A stretch of 22,108 nt of DNA from an uncultured Oscillospiraceae bacterium (GCA_900550315.1 URRK01000007.1:1-22108), one strand, 5' to 3'; counted from the first letter of the stretch, positions 7,598 to 13,796 are shown. Made by a program: numbers and translations. Notes: generated from the letters alone by a model not told the origin.

Positions 7598-8043
7598 TTA
7601 CAGAATATTTTCATCTGCACCACAACCCCGCCGCGCAGCGGCAAACAACCCGCGCTTTGTGCCTTTGCCAACAGGATCTACAGCTTTTTTCTTACATAAT
7701 CGGCCGGGGGCGTGCCCAAAATACTTTTTGTAGGCCTTGTAAAAGGTAGGATAATCGGAAAAGCCGCAATACTCTCAAGTTTTAAGGGGCGGCGTGCCCT
7801 GGTACAAAAGCTCGTTGGCATAAATAAGGCGTTTGGCGGTAATGTAGCTCCAAACCGTGGTATTGGTAGCCTTTTTAATAATGCGGTTCAACTGGTTTTT
7901 ACTTAAAAAAAGCGGGTGCAAATATCATCCAGGCTAAGGTTGGCGGTTAAATTATTATTAATGTATTCAATAATGGGAAAAGCAATGTCATTTGCGCACC
8001 CGCATAGCGGGTGGTTCTTTGTTTCGGATGTCCCGTCCTCAAC
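7598..8043 (-). pseudogene. Remnant of an AraC-family DNA-binding domain
   Basis: The minus strand carries a recognisable AraC/XylS C-terminal double helix-turn-helix, but broken. From 7995 leftward it reads IAFPIIEYINNNLTANLSL, then DDICTRFF and a stop. Adding one T to the T7 run at about 7908-7902 restores LSKNQLNRIIKKATNTTVWS and YITAKRLIYANELLYQG. An in-frame TGA then stands where such proteins usually have a codon like Cys or Ala. After it comes CGFSDYPTFYKAYKKYFGHAP, cut here to its family hallmark GFSDY...F...KK.FG.AP. The N-terminal sensor domain expected in a protein of 250-300 residues is absent: upstream lies only a strong hairpin and no start codon. At least one frameshift, one nonsense codon and N-terminal loss make this a decayed fragment. 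The homopolymer frameshift alone could be a sequencing error; the nonsense codon is less easily explained that way. Confidence 0.8.
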
Positions 8044-8057
8044 CGGCCAAAGTCCTT

Positions 8058-8097
8058 AACAGCCTGAACAGAGCAAAAATGCTCTGTTCAGGCTGTT
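8058..8097. repeat. Perfect 18-bp hairpin
   Basis: AACAGCCTGAACAGAGCA at 8058-8075, an AAAA loop, and its exact reverse complement at 8080-8097. On the plus strand the stem ends in four T residues, as in an intrinsic terminator, but no plus-strand gene precedes it. On the minus strand it stands immediately upstream of the AraC remnant. It could be a terminator left from a lost gene or the end of a small mobile element. Confidence 0.8.
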
Positions 8098-8380
8098 TTG
8101 TTGCAATATAATGCCAAATATTTTACTTTAGGCATTTTACACCGCTTTAAAGCGGTTATTTAAATAAATCTGCCGCCCGAAACTTTTGGTAAAACAGTGC
8201 AATGCCGGCCGTTTTTCCGTCACTTATTTTTACAGGCGTTCCATGCGTTAAGAACCCATTAAACGGGAAAAACGGCATTTTTTCGGCTAAGGGCTTGCAT
8301 TTATTAGCCCTTAATAAAACGGCTCTAAAAACAGTTATAACAACATTTTAAAAAGGCGGCGATTCCCCTTTGGCAAGCGC
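8098..8380. other. Non-coding stretch rich in inverted repeats
   Basis: No gene is visible between the hairpin at 8058-8097 and the end of the paraslipin gene. The stretch is AT-rich and holds a perfect 16-bp palindrome (8141-8156, ACCGCTTTAAAGCGGT) and AATGCC / GGCATT arms at 8110-8115 and 8131-8136. It also has a long imperfect hairpin at 8201-8279 and an 8-bp stem TAAGGGCT / AGCCCTTA at 8288-8295 and 8306-8313. One of the last two may end the paraslipin transcript, but neither has a T-tract on the minus strand. Confidence 0.6.
8201..8283 (+). repeat. Imperfect inverted repeat with T-run, terminator-like on plus strand
   Basis: The arm at 8201-8220 (AATGCCGgccGTTTTTCCGT) pairs with 8263-8279 (ACGGGAAAAACGGCATT), apart from a 3-nt bulge and one extra base. 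Six T residues follow on the plus strand (8278-8283). The loop of about 42 nt is long for a terminator. Confidence 0.45.
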
Positions 8381-9355
8381 TTAATTAAAGCTGTCGTTAC
8401 CTTTTTCAAAGCGCTCGCAGCACGGGTCTGCGGTCGGCTTTTCGGCCTTTTTTGTGGCCGATTTTGTACTTTCGCCCAAGCCGGTGGTTTCGCTAAAAAC
8501 GGTATTTTTGGTTACGGTATCTACCACATCGGTAGGAATAATCAGCTTTGCGGCCGTTCCGTTTGCCAGCTCTACCAAAGCCTCATACTTTTTCAGCTCC
8601 AGCACAACGCTGTCTACCCCGGCGGCTTTTAAAGCGCGCAGGCCGTCGGCCTCGGCTTGTTTTGAAAGCAAAATGGCCTTTGCCTCGCCCTCGGCGCGGG
8701 CAATTTGCGCGTCACGTTCGCCCTCGGCCGCTAAAATCATGGCTTGTTTATCGCCCTCGGCGCGGGTAATTGCCGCCTTGTGGCCCTCAGCCTGCAGCAT
8801 GGTTTCACGGCGGTCGCGCTCGGCTTTCATTTGCTTTTCCATGGCGTTTTGAATTTCGGCCGGCGGAATAATGTTTTTCAGCTCTACACGGCTAACCTTA
8901 ATGCCCCACTGGTCGGTCGCCTCGTCTAAGATCTCAGTCATTTTGCCGTTAATAGTATCGCGCGAGGTCAAGGTGCCGTCCAGCTCTAATTCGCCAACAA
9001 TGTTACGCAGCGTGGTGGCGGTTAAATTCTCCAACGCGTTAATAGGGTTTACGGCGCCGTAGGTGTACAGCTTTGCGTCAAATATTCTAAAATACACTAC
9101 GGTATCAATTTGCATGGTAACATTATCTTTGGTAATTACAGGCTGCGGCGGAGAATCCAACACCTGCTCTTTTAAAGTAATTTTCTTCGCAATACGCTCT
9201 AACAGCGGAATTTTAATATGCAGTCCGGCGTCCCAGGTTGCTTTATACTTTCCCAAAAATTCAATAATAAACTGGGTGCCCTGCGGAACAATGCGAATAT
9301 TTGCAAACAAAAGAATGAGCACAATTACGGCAATGCCGGCAATTAAATATTCCAT
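8381..9355 (-). CDS. SPFH-domain membrane protein (paraslipin/QmcA type)
   Basis: This is a stomatin/prohibitin-like protein that forms large oligomers at the membrane; roles proposed for the family are membrane organisation and protease control. The 324 residues start with one membrane helix (about 3-19) followed by the SPFH core (about 20-180) with RIVPQGTQFIIEFLGKY and VTKDNV-like segments. A charged Ala/Glu-rich coiled coil (about 170-245, repeated xAEGxxxA units) comes next, and a Lys/Thr/Ser tail ends in CCERFEKGNDSFN. The order matches paraslipins rather than flotillins. The ATG at 9355 has GGAGGAG upstream. No NfeD-type partner gene lies next to it, although such a pair is common. It stands between two structured non-coding regions and is probably a single-gene unit. 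Confidence 0.9.
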   Translation of the reverse strand: MEYLIAGIAVIVLILLFANIRIVPQGTQFIIEFLGKYKATWDAGLHIKIPLLERIAKKITLKEQVLDSPPQPVITKDNVTMQIDTVVYFRIFDAKLYTYGAVNPINALENLTATTLRNIVGELELDGTLTSRDTINGKMTEILDEATDQWGIKVSRVELKNIIPPAEIQNAMEKQMKAERDRRETMLQAEGHKAAITRAEGDKQAMILAAEGERDAQIARAEGEAKAILLSKQAEADGLRALKAAGVDSVVLELKKYEALVELANGTAAKLIIPTDVVDTVTKNTVFSETTGLGESTKSATKKAEKPTADPCCERFEKGNDSFN

Positions 9356-9690
9356 TTTTTCTCCTCCAAATTAATCATTTAGGCAGCAAGGCGTAAAACG
9401 CCCGTAAGGCTGCTATCTACGGGGAATTATTAAAACACTGCACCAACAAAAAGCACGGGCAAAACTGTGCTGTGCTTGGCCGCGCCAACGGGCGCCTACA
9501 AAAAAATTAGCGCAATGCTGCAAAAATAAAGGGGTACGCAACACCGTACGGCGTTTAGCCTTTAACGGCTAAGGACCCGCAAAAAGGTGGGCGCAACAAA
9601 CCGGGAGCAAAAATGCCAAACCGCCCATTTTGGCAGATTGCAATAATTGCCGTTTGCCTAAGCCAAATTTTTCCCGGTTTTGTTCCCTGG
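9356..9690. other. Structured 335-bp intergenic region
   Basis: This is the gap between the rplL terminator and the paraslipin start; no coding frame is convincing. It is dense in inverted repeats: arms AACAAACCGGGA at 9595-9606 and TCCCGGTTTTGTT at 9672-9684 enclosing smaller stems, TTAGCC / GGCTAA at about 9555-9572, and the palindrome CCGTACGG at about 9544-9551. AAGCAC / GTGCTT arms at about 9451-9477 and a nested GCAGC..GGCG..CGCC..GCTGC structure just before the paraslipin RBS complete the set. I see no clear sigma-A promoter. It may be a long 5' leader or a separate small RNA; its class is unknown to me. Confidence 0.5.
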
Positions 9691-9728
9691 TTTTTAAAAG
9701 CCCCCGAATGTTTTTAACATTCGGGGGC
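9691..9728 (-). terminator. Strong terminator after rplL
   Basis: A perfect 11-bp stem GCCCCCGAATG / CATTCGGGGGC (9700-9710 and 9718-9728) with a 7-nt loop is followed on the minus strand by TTTTAAAAA. It starts 18 bp after the rplL stop and should end the rplJ-rplL transcript. Confidence 0.9.
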
Positions 9729-9745
9729 GTAACCGTAAGTTTGAA

Positions 9746-10123
9746 TTACTTTAATTCAACCTTGGCGCCAACGTCGGTCAGCTTCTTCTGAATTTCTTCA
9801 GCTTCTTCTTTCGCAACAGCCTCTTTTAAGGTTTTCGGTGCGCCGTCAACCAAAGCCTTGGCTTCGCCCAGGCCTAAGCCGGTAATTTCGCGAACAACCT
9901 TAATAACCTTAATTTTCTCTGCGCCAACCTCGGCCAGAACAACGTCAAATTCGGTTTTCTCCTCAGCTGCGGCTGCGCCACCGGCTGCCGGAGCAGCAAC
10001 AGCAACGGCTGCGGCTGCAGAAACGCCGAACTCCTCTTCAACTGCTTTAACGAGCTCTGCAAGCTCAAGTACGGTAAGAGCTTTCAGCTCTTCGATCATA
10101 GCGGTAACTTTCTCAGATGCCAT
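9746..10123 (-). CDS. rplL: 50S ribosomal protein L7/L12
   Basis: This is the stalk protein that recruits translational GTPases to the ribosome; dimers bind the C-terminal tail of L10. The 125 residues show the N-terminal dimerisation/L10-binding helices (about 1-35), an Ala-rich hinge (about 36-55, many consecutive Ala/Val/Gly), and the C-terminal GTPase-binding domain with EKIKVIKVVREITGLGLGEA and DGAPKTLKE. I chose the ATG at 10123 (MASEK), preceded by GGAGG with 8 nt spacing; frames starting further upstream lack an RBS. It follows rplJ by 37 bp. A strong terminator follows directly and rpoB does not. Confidence 0.97.
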   Translation of the reverse strand: MASEKVTAMIEELKALTVLELAELVKAVEEEFGVSAAAAVAVAAPAAGGAAAAEEKTEFDVVLAEVGAEKIKVIKVVREITGLGLGEAKALVDGAPKTLKEAVAKEEAEEIQKKLTDVGAKVELK

Positions 10124-10160
10124 TTTATTTTCCTCCAATTAAATAAATTTTAGTTTTAAA

Positions 10161-10679
10161 TTATTCTGCGTCAGCAGGGGCTTCCTCGCCGTTCTTGTCA
10201 ACAATAGCTTGAACTGCGCGCGCAAATGCGGCAATCGGGGCATTGAATGCGTTGAGAACGGTGGCAAGCAGAACCTCCCGGGTCGGGAGCTTTGCAAGGC
10301 TGTCAATGGTGGCAAGGTCAATTACTTCGCCGTCCATATAGCCGGCCTTAATGTTAAAGTTCTCGTGACCGTCGGCGTATTTGCCGAGAATTCTTGCGGC
10401 GGCGGTGTAATCGTCGTTAGAAATGGCAATGGCGGTAGTGCCGTTTAATGCCTCGTCTAAACCGGAAATGCCGGCCTCGCTCGCTGCACGCTTTAACAGG
10501 GTGTTTTTAACAACAGCGTAGTGCACATCAGCCTCGCGCAGCTCTTTACGCAGGGCAGTATCGTCGGCAACGCTAATGCCTTTATAATCAACAATAACAC
10601 CAACGCAGGAAGCTTTGATTTTTTCGGCTAAATCTGCAACAATTTGCTTTTTTTGCTCTAAAACTTTCTCACTGGGCAT
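10161..10679 (-). CDS. rplJ: 50S ribosomal protein L10
   Basis: This is the stalk base protein: its N-terminal domain binds 23S rRNA with L11 and its C-terminal helix carries the L7/L12 dimers. The 172 residues are typical. They begin MPSEKVLEQKKQIVADLAEK, contain VIVDYKGISVADDTALRKEL (about 29-48) and VVKNTLLKRA, and end in an acidic tail (EEAPADAE). The start at 10679 has a full AGGAGGTG sequence 7 nt upstream. A longer open frame reaching 10796 runs through the L10 leader RNA and is not coding. It is preceded by its own promoter and attenuator-type leader, so it is probably autoregulated by L10 or L10-L12 binding. Confidence 0.97.
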   Translation of the reverse strand: MPSEKVLEQKKQIVADLAEKIKASCVGVIVDYKGISVADDTALRKELREADVHYAVVKNTLLKRAASEAGISGLDEALNGTTAIAISNDDYTAAARILGKYADGHENFNIKAGYMDGEVIDLATIDSLAKLPTREVLLATVLNAFNAPIAAFARAVQAIVDKNGEEAPADAE

Positions 10680-10696
10680 GGATTTCACCTCCTGAA

Positions 10697-10736
10697 AAAA
10701 TACAAATAAATGCCTGCCCCAAGCAAGAGGCAGGCA
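10697..10736 (-). terminator. Attenuator hairpin in the L10 leader
   Basis: On the minus strand TGCCTGCC (10736-10729) pairs with GGCAGGCA (10718-10711) around a 10-nt loop, followed by the T-rich TTTATTTGTATTTTTT. It lies 18 bp before the rplJ Shine-Dalgarno. This is the expected position for the intrinsic terminator that L10 leader folding controls. Confidence 0.75.
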
Positions 10737-10820
10737 CAAAACTAAAACAAGGTTAAAGTTAAAGCCGCCCTCGGCAGGAATTACACAAAAACGCAACCTG
10801 CTGTCTTAGGACAAATAACA
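10737..10820 (-). ncRNA. Ribosomal protein L10 leader
   Basis: The transcript upstream of rplJ contains the elements typical of the Firmicutes L10 leader: AAGACAGCAGGTTGCG near the 5' end and CCTGCCGAGG (about 10776-10767), followed by an attenuator hairpin. In this family, free L10-L12 complex binds a kink-turn-like region and favours termination. The assignment rests on these remembered consensus words and the position between promoter and rplJ. Confidence 0.75.
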
Positions 10821-10826
10821 AGGTGT

Positions 10827-10855
10827 ATTGTAACACACCTTTTCGCATTTGTCAA
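10827..10855 (-). promoter_or_regulatory. Sigma-A promoter for rplJ-rplL
   Basis: On the minus strand TTGACA (10855-10850), a 17-bp spacer and TACAAT (10832-10827). It is near consensus and lies directly after the rplA stop, so rplJL can be expressed apart from the upstream operon. Confidence 0.88.
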
Positions 10856-10868
10856 GTGTTAATTACAC

Positions 10869-11564
10869 TTAAACGCCAAATTTAGCAACATTCAGCTTAA
10901 TGCCGGGGCCCATGGTGGTGGCAACCGCGCAAGACTTAATGTACTGGCCTTTGGTAGCGGCCGGTTTGGCCTTAATTACGGCGCCCATTAAGGTATCAAA
11001 ATTCTCTTTCAGCTTAGCCTCGCCAAAAGATACTTTACCAATGGGGCAGTGAATAATGTTGGTTTTGTCTAAACGGTACTCAATTTTACCGGCCTTAGCC
11101 TCGGTAACAGCCTTGGCAACATCCGGCGTAACGGTACCGGCCTTGGGGGTTGGCATTAAGCCGCGCGGGCCTAAAACCTTACCTAAACGGCCAACCATAC
11201 CCATCATATCCGGGGATGCAATAACAACGTCAAAGTCCATCCAACCCTCGTTTTGAATACGGGCTACAACCTCTTCGCCGCCTACATAATCCGAGCCGGC
11301 CTCTTCGGCTGCTTTTACCTTGTCGCCCTTGGTAATAACCAGGGTGCGAACCTTTTTACCAGTGCCGTTCGGCAGTACAACCGCACCGCGAACCTGCTGG
11401 TCGGCGTGACGGGAGTCTACGCCTAAGCGAATGTGAACTTCAACTGTTTCATCAAACTTTGCGGCGGCAGTTTTAACGGTTAAGCCCATGGCTTCGTCTA
11501 CATCGTAAAATTTGCCGGCCTCAATCAGCTTAGAGCTGGTTTCATATTTTTTTCCGTGCTTCAT
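10869..11564 (-). CDS. rplA: 50S ribosomal protein L1
   Basis: L1 forms the mobile L1 stalk on helices 76-78 of 23S rRNA and helps release the E-site tRNA. In many bacteria it also represses its own mRNA. The 231 residues show the two-domain L1 layout. The first part of domain I has KFDETVEVHIRLGVDSRHAD. Domain II has VVLPNGTGK, then IASPDMMGMVGRLGKVLGPR and GLMPTPKAGTVT. Domain I resumes with GPGIKLNVAKFGV at the end. The ATG at 11564 follows GGAGG with 8-9 nt spacing. It lies 58 bp after rplK in the same transcript. No terminator follows; the rplJ promoter begins within 20 bp of the stop. Confidence 0.97.
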   Translation of the reverse strand: MKHGKKYETSSKLIEAGKFYDVDEAMGLTVKTAAAKFDETVEVHIRLGVDSRHADQQVRGAVVLPNGTGKKVRTLVITKGDKVKAAEEAGSDYVGGEEVVARIQNEGWMDFDVVIASPDMMGMVGRLGKVLGPRGLMPTPKAGTVTPDVAKAVTEAKAGKIEYRLDKTNIIHCPIGKVSFGEAKLKENFDTLMGAVIKAKPAATKGQYIKSCAVATTMGPGIKLNVAKFGV

Positions 11565-11622
11565 TGTTGTTTACCTCCAAATAAGTGGTTCATCGGATCT
11601 TATCCTCCCACCGGGTTGCTTA

Positions 11623-12048
11623 TTAGTCTACCACTTCAATACCCATGCTGCGGGCAGTACCTGCAATCATGCTCATGGCGGATTCTACGCTGGCAGCGTT
11701 TAAGTCGGGCATTTTTTGCTCGGCAATTTTTTGAACCTGCTCTTTGGTGATCTTTGCAACCTTCGTTTTGTTGGGAACGCCGGAACCGCTTTCGATTCCG
11801 CACGCTTTTTTAATTAAAACAGCTGCCGGCGGCGTTTTGGTAACAAAGCTGAAAGAGCGGTCGGCATAAACTGTAATAACAACCGGAATGATCATACCGG
11901 CGTCGTTTTTAGTGCGTTCGTTAAACTCCTTGGTAAAGGCCATAATGTTAACGCCGTGCTGACCAAGCGCGGGGCCTACCGGCGGTGCCGGAGTTGCTTT
12001 ACCTGCAGGAATTTGTAATTTAATATAGCCTGTAATTTTCTGAGCCAT
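11623..12048 (-). CDS. rplK: 50S ribosomal protein L11
   Basis: L11 binds the GTPase-associated centre of 23S rRNA and is needed for stringent-response sensing by RelA. The 141 residues are full length. The N-terminal domain has IPAGKATPAPPVGPALGQHG (about 13-32) with the flexible proline-rich segment. The C-terminal RNA-binding domain has SGVPNKTKVAKITKEQVQKI and ends SMIAGTARSMGIEV. The ATG at 12048 follows GGAGG. It stands after nusG in the standard order, separated by a 122-bp gap that holds a structured leader. Confidence 0.97.
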   Translation of the reverse strand: MAQKITGYIKLQIPAGKATPAPPVGPALGQHGVNIMAFTKEFNERTKNDAGMIIPVVITVYADRSFSFVTKTPPAAVLIKKACGIESGSGVPNKTKVAKITKEQVQKIAEQKMPDLNAASVESAMSMIAGTARSMGIEVVD

Positions 12049-12061
12049 AATTGTACCTCCA

Positions 12062-12138
12062 AATTTTGTGGTAGGGTGGGTTTTCCACCAGGCGGAACAA
12101 GCGCTGTTTTTTCATGAAACAGGCCCGCTTCCTCCCAC
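12062..12138 (-). promoter_or_regulatory. Putative L1-binding leader before rplK
   Basis: The nusG-rplK gap can fold as a long irregular hairpin on the minus strand. GTGGGAGG (12138-12131) faces CCTACCAC (12075-12068) with one mismatch, and inside it GCGG faces CCGC and CTGTTT faces AAACAG. The 5' arm GTGGGAGG and the 3' ACCAC-containing arm resemble the L1-binding site of 23S rRNA (GGTGGGAGG...TACCACC). Such mimicry underlies autogenous repression by L1 in other bacteria. The role here is inferred. Confidence 0.6.
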
Positions 12139-12170
12139 ATACGCGGTGCTGAACGCGCCCGCGCGTTTAG

Positions 12171-12698
12171 TTAAAAGATTTTTGCAATTTGGTTTAATTC
12201 CATTTCGGCGGGAATTTCCTGCCCTAACATGGAAACCTTTACACTTACGGTGTTCGCAGGAACATCAATTGAAATAACCGTTCCTTCCATACCCTTTAAC
12301 GGGCCGGCAATCACGCTAACGCGATCCCCTTCGGCGTAGCTGACTTCAACGCTGCGCTGCTCTATGCCAAACGCCGCAACCTCAGCGTCGGAAAGCGGCT
12401 CCGGCTTAGAGGCCGGGCCAACAAAGCCGGTTACACCACGGGTATTGCGCACAACATACCACGATTCATCGGTTATAATCATTTTGATCATAACGTAGCC
12501 CGGGAATATTTTGCGCTCTACCTCACGGGTTTTGTCATCCTTAACCTCTGTAACCTTTTCGGTAGGAATTTTAATGTCCATAATGAGGTCCTGCATTTTG
12601 CGGCTTTCAACGATTTTTTCAAGATCGGTAGCCACTTTGTTTTCATAACCGGAATAGGTATGCACCACATACCATTTGGCATCACTTACCTGTGACAT
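12171..12698 (-). CDS. nusG: Transcription termination/antitermination protein NusG
   Basis: NusG binds RNA polymerase through its N-terminal domain and affects pausing, Rho-dependent termination and transcription-translation coupling. The 175 residues hold the NGN domain (WYVVHTYSGYENKV at about 8-21, RKIFPGYVMIKM near 66-77, VRNTRGVTGFVG near 87-98) and a C-terminal KOW domain (EGDRVSVIAGPLKGMEGTVI). I use the ATG at 12698, which has GGAGGT 4-5 nt upstream; a TTG four codons earlier overlaps this RBS. It lies 33 bp after secE. A short GC-rich hairpin (12152-12167) follows immediately after the stop, before the rplK leader. Confidence 0.96.
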   Translation of the reverse strand: MSQVSDAKWYVVHTYSGYENKVATDLEKIVESRKMQDLIMDIKIPTEKVTEVKDDKTREVERKIFPGYVMIKMIITDESWYVVRNTRGVTGFVGPASKPEPLSDAEVAAFGIEQRSVEVSYAEGDRVSVIAGPLKGMEGTVISIDVPANTVSVKVSMLGQEIPAEMELNQIAKIF

Positions 12699-12731
12699 AT
12701 AGACCTCCAATAATTCCTTTGCTGCGGCAGT

Positions 12732-13445
12732 TTATTTAAACAGTACATCCAAAAGATTTGATAAACCAAAATCGAGCACCCAAATAACCACGCCGACTAT
12801 TAAGCACATGATTAAAACAATAACGGTGTTTTTAACAACCGATTGCCAGCTGGGCCAAACAACCTTTTTCAGCTCGCTTTTATAATCTTTAATAAAGCGA
12901 ACAAAGCGCTTTGGAATACTGCCCTTGCCCGATTTTGCAGCTGCAACGGTAATGTGATCGTTGATCAGCAAATGCGCTGTGCCAAACACAAAAGCGCCGA
13001 ACATGGCCGCCATAATTACCCAAACGGCGTACTCGTAATGTACGGTGCTCCAAGCGTCGGCACCTAAAACGGTGTCTAACGGGCGAACATCTACAAATTT
13101 TGCGGGGCTGCTGCAGCCAATTACCAACATGTAAATGCCGGTGCCCAACATAACAGCCGGGGCCGCCCAGCGCGAAAATTTACCCCTAATAAAGGTAAAA
13201 ACCGTAAAAACAACGCCTAACACAACCAGCCAAAAGCAAAACCAAACATCTGCCGAAACGGCCATTTTGGCGTTACCGGCCTGTTCAATTGTGCCTTTAA
13301 AGGTCATTTGAGCTGCGGTTAAGGTGATTTCTTTTCCACCGGCGGTAAGCGCCGCAAAGGGGAAAAAGTAAAACACCAGCGAAGCAAGGGTGCAAGCCGC
13401 CGCCAAAATTTGGCTGGACTTATTTAGGATCTTCCAAGTTTTCAT
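12732..13445 (-). CDS. secE: SecE with a long N-terminal multi-membrane extension
   Basis: SecE is the clamp subunit of the SecYEG protein-export channel. In most Firmicutes it has about 60-80 residues and one membrane helix. This product has 237. The C-terminal part is ordinary SecE: FVRFIKDYKSELKKVVWPSW at 181-200, then a single membrane helix at about 206-226. Before it comes a domain of about 170 residues with four hydrophobic segments (about 12-33, 66-86, 93-111, 138-161). A loop between the first two has GGKEITLTAAQMTFKG, and a basic linker AAAKSGKGSIPKR joins it to SecE. There is no in-frame start just before the SecE part, so a single fused protein is likely. GGGGGG precedes the ATG at 13445. 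Position between rpmG and nusG confirms the SecE identity. I do not recognise the N-terminal domain. Confidence 0.92.
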   Translation of the reverse strand: MKTWKILNKSSQILAAACTLASLVFYFFPFAALTAGGKEITLTAAQMTFKGTIEQAGNAKMAVSADVWFCFWLVVLGVVFTVFTFIRGKFSRWAAPAVMLGTGIYMLVIGCSSPAKFVDVRPLDTVLGADAWSTVHYEYAVWVIMAAMFGAFVFGTAHLLINDHITVAAAKSGKGSIPKRFVRFIKDYKSELKKVVWPSWQSVVKNTVIVLIMCLIVGVVIWVLDFGLSNLLDVLFK

Positions 13446-13458
13446 TTAAAAGCCCCCC

Positions 13459-13608
13459 TTACTTTGTTTCTCTGTGAAGCGTATGCTTCCGGCAGAATGG
13501 GCAGTACTTGTTCATTTCAAGCCTGTCCGGGTCATTTTTCTTGTTCTTCATGGTGTTGTAGTTGCGCTGTTTGCACTCACTACAAGCTAAAGTGATTTTT
13601 ACTCTCAT
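13459..13608 (-). CDS. rpmG: 50S ribosomal protein L33
   Basis: This is a small protein of the large ribosomal subunit, near the E site. The 49 residues begin MRVKITLACSECKQRNYNTM and end YCPFCRKHTLHRETK. Two CxxC pairs (CSEC at 9-12 and CPFC at 36-39) show the zinc-binding form, which in many Firmicutes coexists with or is replaced by a zinc-free paralogue under zinc limitation. The Shine-Dalgarno GGGAGGTG lies 5 nt before the ATG, inside a small inverted repeat. It is the first gene of the rpmG-secE-nusG-rplK-rplA operon and ends 13 bp before secE. Confidence 0.95.
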   Translation of the reverse strand: MRVKITLACSECKQRNYNTMKNKKNDPDRLEMNKYCPFCRKHTLHRETK

Positions 13609-13796
13609 AACGGCACCTCCCGTTTCACGGAATATTTTTTGCTTTCTTGGTAAAAGAAAGTAAATGAGCCTCCCTCAATTTCAAAAAACCGAAACCCAAC
13701 GGATTGCTCAAACCGAAGGATGAAGAACAATAAAACTCGGCTTTTTGAAAAGGCCCGCGGCAAAAAATTGCACAACAAACAGACCCTCAGAGGTAA
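13609..13796 (-). promoter_or_regulatory. Long leader of the rpmG-secE-nusG operon
   Basis: About 190 nt separate the predicted transcription start from the rpmG ATG. I see no short gene in it. It contains a perfect CTTTCTT / AAGAAAG stem (13642-13660 on the plus strand). AACGG / CCGTT arms at 13609-13613 and 13620-13624 put the Shine-Dalgarno in a hairpin loop. No known riboswitch or leader class is recognised. Confidence 0.5.

Noticed and set aside
7471..7906. Plus-strand open frames in the gap before cdaA
   Set aside because: They are antisense to the AraC remnant, which gives the only meaningful translation, and they lack an RBS.
10680..10796. N-terminal extension of L10 of 39 residues
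   Set aside because: This sequence is the L10 leader and attenuator; the proper start MPSEK has a perfect RBS.
12732..13445. Artefactual joining of two genes in the long SecE
   Set aside because: The frame is continuous, no Met/GTG with RBS precedes the SecE part, codon style is uniform, and the ORF starts with its own RBS 13 bp after rpmG. Kept as a fusion.
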